Part shown: piece after piece, positions 1-7,225 of the stretch
How positions within the stretch are numbered: position 1 is the stretch's first letter
Layout of the letters: the number at the start of each line of letters is the position of its first letter
From: Bacteroidales bacterium
GTDB taxonomy: Bacteria > Bacteroidota > Bacteroidia > Bacteroidales > PXBB01
Direction of reading: 5' to 3'
DNA: 33,378 bases
NCBI GenBank assembly: GCA_003565735.1
Contig: PXBB01000051.1
Location: 1 to 33,378 of the forward strand
The notes under the pieces: model-generated
What the model was told of the DNA's origin: nothing
Databases searched by the model: none
What the model saw: the letters and a program-made list of their open reading frames with translations, nothing else
Position numbers and translations under genes: made by a program

Positions 1-1
1 A

Positions 2-517
2 TTGGTTGACTTCGCTTTCCATTATGAGACAGGTGAGCCTATGCCACAAGAATTAATGGATAGAATTGCCGCTGCCGGTAACTTTAACCAGGGTTTTGCT
101 ACAGTAGAATTTGTAGCATCTGCGTTGCTCGACATGGAATATCATACCATTACCGAGCCCTTCTCTGAAGAACAAATTTCTGAAGTCGTTTCTATTATAA
201 ACGAAAGAACAAAAACGAAGTATAATATGATGCCTGAGATTTATTTCCGCCATGGAAGTACTCATTTCATGCATGCATTTACATGGGGTTATGCTGCCGG
301 CTATTACAGTTACTTATGGTCCGGACTGCTTGATGCCGATGCTTATGAGGCTTTCAGAGAAACCGGCGACTTGTTTGACCAAGAAACAGCCCAAAAATTC
401 AGAAAATATGTTCTTGAGGCAGGTGGCACCGCAGAACCTGAGGATTTGTATTTCAAATTCAGAGGTGCCGAACCTAATAAAGAACACGTATTAAGACAGA
501 GAGGTTTGATTGAATAG
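2..517 (+). CDS. M3 family metallopeptidase (Dcp/oligopeptidase A type), C-terminal part
   Basis: This is the last 171 residues of a zinc oligopeptidase of the M3 (thimet oligopeptidase/peptidyl-dipeptidase Dcp) family, which cleaves short peptides. The reading frame is open at the left edge, so the true start and the HEXXH zinc motif lie outside the window. What is visible is the diagnostic C-terminal lobe: the stretch around residues 90-110 with HAFTWGYAAGYYSYLWS, the following DADAYEAF, and the FRGAEPNKEHVLRQRGL tail, all typical of Dcp-type members. The gene ends at a TAG and is followed 23 bases later by a strong terminator. The family is confident; a choice between Dcp and a related dipeptidase is not possible from this fragment. 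Confidence 0.9.
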   Translation: MVDFAFHYETGEPMPQELMDRIAAAGNFNQGFATVEFVASALLDMEYHTITEPFSEEQISEVVSIINERTKTKYNMMPEIYFRHGSTHFMHAFTWGYAAGYYSYLWSGLLDADAYEAFRETGDLFDQETAQKFRKYVLEAGGTAEPEDLYFKFRGAEPNKEHVLRQRGLIE

Positions 518-532
518 TTTGTTATTTCAGAC

Positions 533-570
533 AAAAAAAAGCCCAATCACAGGTGATTGGGCTTTTTTTT
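533..570. terminator. Bidirectional intrinsic terminator
   Basis: An inverted repeat GCCCAATC (541-548) and GATTGGGC (555-562) is preceded by eight A residues and followed by eight T residues. The hairpin therefore has a U-tract in both directions. It lies between the convergent M3 peptidase gene (ends 517) and uvrC (ends 638), and can end transcripts from both. Confidence 0.9.
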
Positions 571-637
571 TACTCTTGCTCAAAGTTTCTATTAACACAA
601 AACTTAAATCAAGCACTGATTCACATCTGTTTCGGTT

Positions 638-2455
638 CTATTCTTTCAAGCCGTCCCATAGTATTTTTGCTTTGGCCTGTCCGATCACACGGACAACTTC
701 ATCATAGTCAGCCTTTTTAAGCATAGTCACGGACTTAAAATGCTGCATCAGTTTTTCTATGGTTTTTTCGCCTATACCTTTTATTGAGTATAGCTCAGAG
801 TTAATAAGCCTTTTTTCTGCTTTTATACGATAGTGCTTAATACCAAAACGGTGAGCTTCGTTTCTCAGTTTTTGAATCAGTCTAAGAGATTCTGAGCGTT
901 TATCCAAATAAAGCGGAATGTTGTCGCCGGGCAAAAATATTTCTTCAAGTTTTTTAGCTATACCGATAATGCTTACCTGGTGTTCGATGTCAAGCTTTCT
1001 TAAACTTTTCAAAGCAGCACTCAGCTGCCCCTTTCCACCATCAATTATGATTAATTGAGGCAGTGCATTTTTCTCTTCTAATGTTTTTTTGTACCGCCTG
1101 TAAACAACCTCTTCTAATGAAGCATAATCATTAGGCCCTTCAACAGTCTTGATATTGAAAATCCTGTACATTTTCTTTGATGGTCTGGCATTTATAAAAA
1201 CAGACATGGCTGCAACAGCGTCGCTGCCTTGCATGTTAGAGATATCAAAACATTCGATATGGACAGGTTTTTCTTTAAGTTTTAGATCGACTGCCAAAGA
1301 TGCCATAATACGGGAGGCTGGTGTTATTGATTTCTTTTCATGCAAGCTTTTTAAATATGACATCATAAAGTACTTAACATTACGCTCCGACAATTCGAGC
1401 AAATGCTTTTTTTCACCCCTCTGAGGAATGGTATATTTAATATCTGGCAAGCAAATATCGGGTAAAATTGGCACTATAATTTCTTTGGAGTCGCTTTTCA
1501 AGCGCAGGCGTAAATCTGTAATTGCATATCCTAACAATTCAGCTTCTGATTCTTTCAGCTTTTTTTTAAGCTCTATACTATGCGATTGAACAATAGCCCC
1601 ATTGATAATTTTAAAAAAATTTACAAAAGCAATATCTGCATGTGACTTGATTGAGAAAACGTCAATATTGCTGATTTTTGAACTTACGACAGTAGATTTT
1701 TTCTGGTAATTAACTATCAGCTCTATTTTTTCTTTTAAAACATGAGCTTCTTCAAAAGCATAATTTTTGGCATGTGCCTGCATCATCTTTTTCATGTGTT
1801 GTACTATGCTTCCTATATGCCCTTTGATAAGTTGCCTTATATGTGAAATGGTTTCTTTGTATGCTCCCTCTGTTTCATAGCCACAGCAAGGGCCATTGCA
1901 ATTACCAATATGATATTCGAGACATACTTTATACTTGCCTTTTTTAATATTTTCTTCTGACAAGTTTAAATTGCAGTTACGCAATTTATATAAGCGTCTG
2001 ATAAGCTCTAACAGAGCATTCATGGTTTTTACAGAGGCATAAGGACCAAAGTACTCTGAGCCATCTTTTACCGGTCGCCTGGTTGAAAAAACGCGCGGAA
2101 AAGCTTCTTTTTTGATGCAAATCCATGGAAATGTTTTGTCATCTTTCAATAAAACATTATACCGTGGCTGCCATTTTTTTATAAGGGTATTTTCCAGCAA
2201 GAGAGCATCAAACTCCGTTTCAACAATTACAAAACTAACATCTGTAATTCTTTTAACCATCAATCGGACTTTTACATGCTCATGCTTTTCTTTATGAAAA
2301 TATGACGTTATTCGCTTCTTTAAACTTTTGGCTTTACCTATATAAATAATTTTGCCCCGATTGTCGTAAAACAAGTAAACGCCGGGTGCATCTGGCAATG
2401 TTTTTAACTTCGCATTTAAAGGAAGTTTGTCGGATGGTTGTCGCGATGAGTTCAT
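638..2455 (-). CDS. uvrC: Excinuclease ABC subunit C
   Basis: UvrC makes the two incisions flanking a DNA lesion after UvrAB loading in nucleotide excision repair. The 605-residue product has the family layout. An N-terminal GIY-YIG nuclease domain (GVYLF at about 25, YIGKAKSLKKR at about 38) is followed by a cysteine-containing segment near 180 (CLEYHIGNCNGPC), a UVR motif region near 200-240, the RNase H-like second nuclease domain (ECFDISNMQGSDAVA and IIDGGKGQL), and a C-terminal helix-hairpin-helix (SIKGIGEKTIEKL). I chose the ATG at 2455; an in-frame TTG two codons upstream (2461) is also possible. The gene starts 18 bases after gldH and is probably co-transcribed with it. Confidence 0.97.
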   Translation of the reverse strand: MNSSRQPSDKLPLNAKLKTLPDAPGVYLFYDNRGKIIYIGKAKSLKKRITSYFHKEKHEHVKVRLMVKRITDVSFVIVETEFDALLLENTLIKKWQPRYNVLLKDDKTFPWICIKKEAFPRVFSTRRPVKDGSEYFGPYASVKTMNALLELIRRLYKLRNCNLNLSEENIKKGKYKVCLEYHIGNCNGPCCGYETEGAYKETISHIRQLIKGHIGSIVQHMKKMMQAHAKNYAFEEAHVLKEKIELIVNYQKKSTVVSSKISNIDVFSIKSHADIAFVNFFKIINGAIVQSHSIELKKKLKESEAELLGYAITDLRLRLKSDSKEIIVPILPDICLPDIKYTIPQRGEKKHLLELSERNVKYFMMSYLKSLHEKKSITPASRIMASLAVDLKLKEKPVHIECFDISNMQGSDAVAAMSVFINARPSKKMYRIFNIKTVEGPNDYASLEEVVYRRYKKTLEEKNALPQLIIIDGGKGQLSAALKSLRKLDIEHQVSIIGIAKKLEEIFLPGDNIPLYLDKRSESLRLIQKLRNEAHRFGIKHYRIKAEKRLINSELYSIKGIGEKTIEKLMQHFKSVTMLKKADYDEVVRVIGQAKAKILWDGLKE

Positions 2456-2473
2456 AAGCAAAGAAAACAGCTC

Positions 2474-2938
2474 TTATTTACTTCTTTTTACAACAATACC
2501 TACAGCCATAATCCCCCTGAGTTCCACAAGGTGCATCAGATTTTCAACCGTAAAAACATAAGTACCTGCTTCACTCAAAAGGTAGTTTTCAAATACCATA
2601 ATCTGATTATCCCATATATCGCCTAAGCCATCACCTTTGAAAGAACCATCCTCGTGACGTACCATTAGCTGATGTTTCATAAAACGTTCTGTGCCGGATG
2701 GGGTTTCGATAGTTAGGCCGATATTTACATTGGCAAAAGGATAATGGCTGGCATGACGAATAGCTACATATATATCATAAGACCCCTTGTCGGGAATATT
2801 CACATCGAATCTTAAGCTTTCATGCCTACTCCAGTTATTATCAGGAAATCTTTTATGCTTCTCGAAAATCTTATCGCTGCTACAGGCAGAAAAAAACATA
2901 AGCAGTGCTAAACAAAAGTATAAGCTTTTAGATGACAT
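2474..2938 (-). CDS. gldH: Gliding motility lipoprotein GldH
   Basis: GldH is a small outer-membrane lipoprotein associated with Bacteroidota gliding motility and T9SS function; its biochemical role is not known. The 154-residue product has a signal peptide ending in a lipobox (FFSAC, cysteine 19). It carries the family pattern of a W-x(n)-F strand (NNWSRHESLRFDV), a YDIYVAIRHASHYPFANV segment, a GDGLGDIWD turn, and a C-terminal part with YVFTVENLMHLVELRGIMAVGIVV. The presence of gldH agrees with the T9SS-sorted protein at the right end of the window. It lies between lysA (97 bases upstream in transcription order) and uvrC (18 bases downstream). I saw no TAnnTTTG motif in front of it, so transcription may read through from lysCA. 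Confidence 0.9.
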   Translation of the reverse strand: MSSKSLYFCLALLMFFSACSSDKIFEKHKRFPDNNWSRHESLRFDVNIPDKGSYDIYVAIRHASHYPFANVNIGLTIETPSGTERFMKHQLMVRHEDGSFKGDGLGDIWDNQIMVFENYLLSEAGTYVFTVENLMHLVELRGIMAVGIVVKRSK

Positions 2939-3035
2939 TTTTTCACATTTTTACTTTTTTGCTAAAATAATAAAAAAAGCGATACAATTGCAAAGCCAAA
3001 TAGAGTTGCAGGCACTTTTGTTTAGTTTAGACTTG

Positions 3036-4280
3036 TCACTGTAAAGAAAAGAAGTTAAATATGTAATCGGGGCATGTATTAAAAGAGGTAGTTACATGAT
3101 CCTGAAGAGCATCAACAGGGTTGTTGTGCAAATAGTAGGCAGGCGCAAGACTTCTTAAATTGTACCTTAATGACATTGACTGGGCATAAGCACCACAAGA
3201 GCGGACCATTAAAATATCGCCGCGCCGTATTTCGGGCAAAGCCACATTTTTAGCAAAAACATCTGAGGACTCACATACAGGCCCAACAATATCATAGTTT
3301 TTTATGGCACCACCATTGTTGTTAAACTTTTCAATTTTATGAAAAGCTTGGTATAAAGCAGGTCTCAAAAGCTCAGTCATGCCTGCATCGACTATAGCAA
3401 AGTTTTTGGTCAGGCCTTTTTTAACATAAAGCACTTTGGTAACCAGTGTACCCGATTGAGCCACCAGGCTACGCCCCAGCTCAAAAAAAACTTTTACATT
3501 CGTGGGTATGTGAAGGTGTTTAGAAATAAGTCCAAAAAAATGTTCAAATTCAGGAACTGGCTTATTAAAAGGATCTGAATAATCAACCGCCAAACCGCCT
3601 CCCAGATTTAGCACTGAACCACCATAGCTTTCAATACCGAATTTGTGCCATATTTCGGAAGCTTTTTTACATAAATTGATAAATGGTGTTTCGCTCTTTA
3701 TTTGAGAACCAATATGAAAATGCAAGCCCTTAAATTGCAAATATGAGTTTTGGCAACATATATCCAGTGCCTGTTGAAGTTCAAATAGTGGCATGCCAAA
3801 TTTATTATCCTCCAGACCTGTTGATATTTTTTGGTGTGTCTGTGCGTCTATATTAGGATTAACACGTAAAGCAACAGGAGCTTTAAGTCTCATTTTTTCG
3901 GCTATGGTGGCTATGACTTCGAGTTCTTCAATAGATTCGCAATTGATACAAAAAATTTGTTGACTTAAAGCAAATGCTATTTCACTATCAGTTTTACCAA
4001 CACCTGCAAAAACTATGTCCTTAGCTTTAAAACCATGATTGATAGCTTTTTTGATTTCATTAGCACTTACACAATCGACACCAAAGCGGTGTTTGTTGAC
4101 TTCTTGCAATATTTTTGATTCTGTATTGGCTTTTACAGCATAATGAATTTTAAAATTATGGGCTCGGGCAGCATTATAAGCACTTTCGAGGGTACTTTTA
4201 AGCAAAAACATATCGTAAAGATAGTATGGTGTTTGAACTGTCTTAAGTTGGCAAACATTATATATGTTATTCATAATCAT
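3036..4280 (-). CDS. lysA: Diaminopimelate decarboxylase
   Basis: LysA is the PLP enzyme that decarboxylates meso-diaminopimelate to L-lysine, the last step of lysine synthesis. The 414-residue protein is a fold-type III decarboxylase. The PLP lysine sits in HYAVKAN (K50), HIGSQ is at 189-193, the phosphate-binding GGG is at 227-229, ELGR at 267-270, the active-site CESSD at 336-340, and GAYA near 363. Translation is coupled to lysC: the lysC stop and the lysA ATG share one base (TAATG at 4278-4282). An internal ATG two codons in (4274) is an alternative start. Pairing with aspartokinase supports LysA over ornithine or arginine decarboxylases of the same fold. Confidence 0.96.
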   Translation of the reverse strand: MIMNNIYNVCQLKTVQTPYYLYDMFLLKSTLESAYNAARAHNFKIHYAVKANTESKILQEVNKHRFGVDCVSANEIKKAINHGFKAKDIVFAGVGKTDSEIAFALSQQIFCINCESIEELEVIATIAEKMRLKAPVALRVNPNIDAQTHQKISTGLEDNKFGMPLFELQQALDICCQNSYLQFKGLHFHIGSQIKSETPFINLCKKASEIWHKFGIESYGGSVLNLGGGLAVDYSDPFNKPVPEFEHFFGLISKHLHIPTNVKVFFELGRSLVAQSGTLVTKVLYVKKGLTKNFAIVDAGMTELLRPALYQAFHKIEKFNNNGGAIKNYDIVGPVCESSDVFAKNVALPEIRRGDILMVRSCGAYAQSMSLRYNLRSLAPAYYLHNNPVDALQDHVTTSFNTCPDYIFNFFSLQ

Positions 4281-5626
4281 TAGTTTTTGTGTAGTAATGA
4301 GAAAAATCTTTTGTTTTTAGTAAACATTTTCTTTTGCAACCGCTGCAAGGCTTCTTTCTTTTGGGACAAGGGAACAACAATGCTCAAGTTATTTTTGCTC
4401 CCTCCATACGATATCATATTCAACTTAATGCCTTGTAAGGCATCAAGCACGACTGCCGTTTGTTTTTGACTGATTTTCAAGGCATCGCCAACCACACATA
4501 AAATGGTTTGCAAAGGTATCACCTCTACATAAGCCATTTCTTGCAAATCGTTTACAATATCCTCAATGTAGCTGTTATTATCAATCGTGACAGCCACTGC
4601 CACTTCAGAGGTTGTTATCACATCAATTGATGTTTGATATTGTTCAAAAACCTTGAAAATACGACTTAGAAAACCATACGCATTAAACATATCCGCAGAT
4701 TTTATCCGTATAATGGTAATATTATCTTTAGCGGCTATGGCTTTAATAACAACCCCCTCGGCAGAGCTGTGAATAAAAGTGCCATCTTTTTGAGGCTGCA
4801 TAGTGCATTTGAGCAGCATAGGAATATTTTTTTCAGCAACAGGTTGCACACACAAAGGGTGCAGAATTTTTGCACCAAAATAAGCCAACTCAGATGCTTC
4901 ATTATACGAAAGCCTGTCCACAGGGTAAGTATGATCTACATATCTGGGATCATTGTTATGAAGCCCATCAATATCAGTCCATATTTCCACAATACTAACA
5001 TTAAGTGCGGCACCTAATAATGTGGCTGTATAGTCGCTCCCACCCCTGCCCAAGTTATCAGGAAGCCCCTGATGAGATAAACATATATAACCCTGGGTAA
5101 CATATATCCCACGACCGCTATAATGAGGTAATGCACATATTTTTTGCTTGATATGATCTCGAGAGGGCTTGCCATCAGCATCTTTGCTCATAAAATCAAA
5201 AGCATCTAATAAAATGTTGTGAATAGTTTGTGCCGCTAAATACTGACTGATTAGAAAACTGGTCAGAAATTCTCCCTGTGCCATAAGCCATTTACCATCA
5301 GACACATTATACTGAAAATTTAAGCGGGCTTCCATTTTTTCAAAAGTGTCATTTAGCTTTGCATAACAAATGGTAAAAGAACTATGCCCCTTCATTAATT
5401 CATAACAAAGACTTTCAAAACGGTTTTTTAGTTTTTTCAAAATAGATGTTATGTCGGATCGGTTTTTTTTAAGCCATGCCCATTCTAAATTTTCTAAATA
5501 ATCAGTCGCACCAGCTACTGCCGAACACACTACTATACAATTTTCTGTTTTTGAAATAATTGTTGCTGCTTGTTTTATGTGCGCCACACTACCTAATGAA
5601 GTACCGCCAAATTTTAAAATTTTCAA
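4280..5626 (-). CDS. lysC: Aspartate kinase (monofunctional)
   Basis: Aspartokinase phosphorylates L-aspartate, the entry step to lysine/diaminopimelate, threonine and methionine. The 448-residue product begins with the nucleotide-binding KFGGTS (5-10), has the substrate-binding GRGGSDYTATLLG (193-205), then a TDIDGL...DPR segment, and ends with two ACT domains (about 300-440), the usual site of amino-acid feedback. There is no homoserine dehydrogenase part. It is the first gene of a lysC-lysA unit and is divergent from an ACT-domain gene at 5783. A 6-base-arm inverted repeat (AAATCA/TGATTT, 5678-5693) lies about 55 bases upstream of the start. The 156-base gap is too short for a full lysine riboswitch, and none was recognised. 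Confidence 0.95.
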   Translation of the reverse strand: MKILKFGGTSLGSVAHIKQAATIISKTENCIVVCSAVAGATDYLENLEWAWLKKNRSDITSILKKLKNRFESLCYELMKGHSSFTICYAKLNDTFEKMEARLNFQYNVSDGKWLMAQGEFLTSFLISQYLAAQTIHNILLDAFDFMSKDADGKPSRDHIKQKICALPHYSGRGIYVTQGYICLSHQGLPDNLGRGGSDYTATLLGAALNVSIVEIWTDIDGLHNNDPRYVDHTYPVDRLSYNEASELAYFGAKILHPLCVQPVAEKNIPMLLKCTMQPQKDGTFIHSSAEGVVIKAIAAKDNITIIRIKSADMFNAYGFLSRIFKVFEQYQTSIDVITTSEVAVAVTIDNNSYIEDIVNDLQEMAYVEVIPLQTILCVVGDALKISQKQTAVVLDALQGIKLNMISYGGSKNNLSIVVPLSQKKEALQRLQKKMFTKNKRFFSLLHKN

Positions 5627-5756
5627 TGTTTTTAGTTTTTGTTGTTCTGACCTTCTGTTTTTAATTTTTAATAATCTAAATCATATTTGATTTTCGGTGC
5701 AAAATAAATATCAAAAAAAATAATTTGAAAATTTTTTAAAAAAATAAACTTTTTAT

Positions 5757-5764
5757 TAACTTTG
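5757..5764 (+). promoter_or_regulatory. Putative -7 promoter element of the ACT-protein gene
   Basis: TAACTTTG fits the Bacteroidota -7 consensus TAnnTTTG and lies 26 bases before the ATG at 5783. Its last three bases overlap the left end of the palindrome at 5762-5783. No convincing -33 TTG element was seen at the usual spacing. Confidence 0.4.
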
Positions 5765-5783
5765 TGTTAAATATTTAACACAA
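5762..5783. promoter_or_regulatory. Perfect 22-base palindrome overlapping promoter and start codon
   Basis: The left arm TTGTGTTAAAT (5762-5772) is followed directly by its exact reverse complement ATTTAACACAA (5773-5783). The site begins inside the putative -7 element and ends on the A of the ATG of the ACT-domain gene. That is the position expected of an autoregulatory operator for a dimeric DNA-binding protein, or of a structure affecting translation initiation. The symmetry is seen directly; the operator role is inference. Confidence 0.5.
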
Positions 5784-6463
5784 TGACAATTTCACAAGCA
5801 ATAAATACACTCATAAGCGACTCCCCATTTTTGGAAGAATCGTTGGCTATGGATTTAATAAACATTTCTTCTTTAGCACGTATTTTTAAAAATGATGTTG
5901 AAAGAATGACCAGAAAAGAGGTCTCTGAAAGTGCTATAGTAATGGCTATTCGCAGGCGTCCGCAACACGAGTACTTAAAAATAGCACACAAGTTATCAAA
6001 TTTTATGTCAGGTCTAGGAGATATTATTGTACGTTCTGGTTTAAGCGATTTTACTTTTGAAAACAGTCCGGGCTTAAACGCTTGCCAAAGAAAGCTCATA
6101 GAAGTCTTAAGTACTCAAAAGGACAGTTTTTATACACATTCCCAGGGGATTTACGAAACCACCTTTATTATTAACAGCCAATATCAAAAGTCTATAGATG
6201 ATATTTTTGTCGAAGAAAAAATGCTGGCATGCAAAAATAACCTGAGCGCTATAACAATAAAATTGCCTTCTCATAATACAGAAGTTTTGGGAGTGTATTA
6301 TTACCTCCTGAAAAAGCTTGCCTGGGCAGGCATTAACGTGTGCGAGATTATTTCAACATCCAATGAGGTATCATTTGTAGTTTCAGAAAATGATGTACCA
6401 CGCGCATTTCCGCTCCTTATGCACATAAAAAAAGGAAGCTCTGGTAATAAGTATAAGGTATAA
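5783..6463 (+). CDS. ACT-domain protein divergent from lysC (putative amino-acid-responsive regulator)
   Basis: This 226-residue protein has no aspartokinase catalytic motifs. Its C-terminal part (about 155-213) reads as an ACT ligand-binding domain, with a beta strand (SAITIKLP), a helix containing LLKKLAWAGINVCEI, and a final strand NEVSFVVSENDVPRAFPLL. A weaker ACT-like segment may cover about 105-150. The N-terminal 60 residues are helical, with SLARIFKNDVERMTRKEVSESAIVMAIRRR looking like a small winged-helix or dimerisation region; that is inference. Similar short proteins in Bacteroidota are often labelled aspartate kinase only because of the ACT domain. Its divergent position next to lysC-lysA and the palindrome on its own start suggest amino-acid-responsive control of this locus. 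Ligand and function are not established. Confidence 0.75.
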   Translation: MTISQAINTLISDSPFLEESLAMDLINISSLARIFKNDVERMTRKEVSESAIVMAIRRRPQHEYLKIAHKLSNFMSGLGDIIVRSGLSDFTFENSPGLNACQRKLIEVLSTQKDSFYTHSQGIYETTFIINSQYQKSIDDIFVEEKMLACKNNLSAITIKLPSHNTEVLGVYYYLLKKLAWAGINVCEIISTSNEVSFVVSENDVPRAFPLLMHIKKGSSGNKYKV

Positions 6464-6587
6464 ACAATGAAACCCCATGTCAAGACATGAATGAACCAAT
6501 AATGGAATTATACCTGCATTACAAATATTTTTTGAGTACCCAGCCGAATTCTTATAAAAATTTGCAGTTCAAATACATTATAATATA

Positions 6588-6615
6588 CATCTTGTGTTAA
6601 TCAAAACACAAGATG
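6588..6615. terminator. 11-bp inverted repeat between convergent genes
   Basis: CATCTTGTGTT (6588-6598) and AACACAAGATG (6605-6615) form a perfect 11-base-pair stem with a 6-base loop. It lies between the ACT-protein gene (ends 6463) and the macro-domain gene (ends 6630). It has no strong T-tract, so it could be a weak bidirectional terminator. It also repeats the half-site TTGTGTT of the palindrome at 5762, so a protein-binding site is an alternative. Confidence 0.4.
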
Positions 6616-6629
6616 AATAACACTACATA

Positions 6630-7106
6630 TCAGGAAAAATCATAAACAATTACACTGATATTTTTGTTAATTAATTTTTGTTTAATTAGTGGTTCAATAA
6701 GACGCCATTGTCCACCTGCAAGGCCACAACCAATACGGGGCATATGAATACTGGCATTTTTTTTGGCAGCCGTTAGTGCAATTTTTTCCAGCCCTTCTTC
6801 TACAGCTTTATACCTTATGGGTGGTTGTCCATTTGCATCAGGTACTATATCCCTCTGACCAATCAGGTTGGCTACATAAATATCTTTTTCAACCTGTACG
6901 AATTGCACCTGCCCCAATGTAAAGTTATCGCTTTTTGCAAACCATTCTCTATAAGCTTTTTCAGGTAATGGCCAACGAGCTGATAATGCTAATACAAAAC
7001 CCTTACCCCACGCACCAATGTCATTACACACATGTACAATTATTTTTGTTCCTGTTCCTGTTGGTTTTGTAGCATCACCTTTGACATATTGAATTTGCTT
7101 ACCCAT
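6630..7106 (-). CDS. Macro-domain protein (ADP-ribose / O-acetyl-ADP-ribose hydrolase-like)
   Basis: The 158-residue product is a single stand-alone macro domain, a fold that binds ADP-ribose and in many members removes it from proteins, nucleic acids or O-acetyl-ADP-ribose. It opens with IQYVKGDAT, the usual first strand. It has the adenosine/distal ribose loop HVCNDIGAWGKGF (N28, D29 and the following glycines) and the second loop MPRIGCGLAGGQW near 120-135. The GAWGKG variant and the length recall the small TARG1/Poa1-like branch more than the MacroD/YmdB type, but this is judged by eye. No ADP-ribosyltransferase, toxin or sirtuin gene is adjacent; the neighbours are lysine and acyl-CoA genes. 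Substrate unknown. Confidence 0.88.
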   Translation of the reverse strand: MGKQIQYVKGDATKPTGTGTKIIVHVCNDIGAWGKGFVLALSARWPLPEKAYREWFAKSDNFTLGQVQFVQVEKDIYVANLIGQRDIVPDANGQPPIRYKAVEEGLEKIALTAAKKNASIHMPRIGCGLAGGQWRLIEPLIKQKLINKNISVIVYDFS

Positions 7107-7225
7107 ATGGAAGAGCGCTTTAAAAAGAAAAACTTAGGAAAATGCGCAGCCCTTTAGTGTTGTATTAATAATGTTTTTTTTTGAAGCAATTCTAAAGAGC
7201 TATGCAAAATATCATTCAAAAAAAA

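Noticed and set aside
5627-5782. Possible lysine riboswitch in the lysC leader
   Set aside because: The gap is only 156 bases, very AT-rich, and shows none of the paired helices of the L-box aptamer, which is itself longer than this gap.
6476-6489. CATGTC-AA-GACATG inverted repeat after the ACT gene, considered as a terminator or operator
   Set aside because: The arms are six bases with a two-base centre and there is no T-tract; this is expected by chance in a window of this size.
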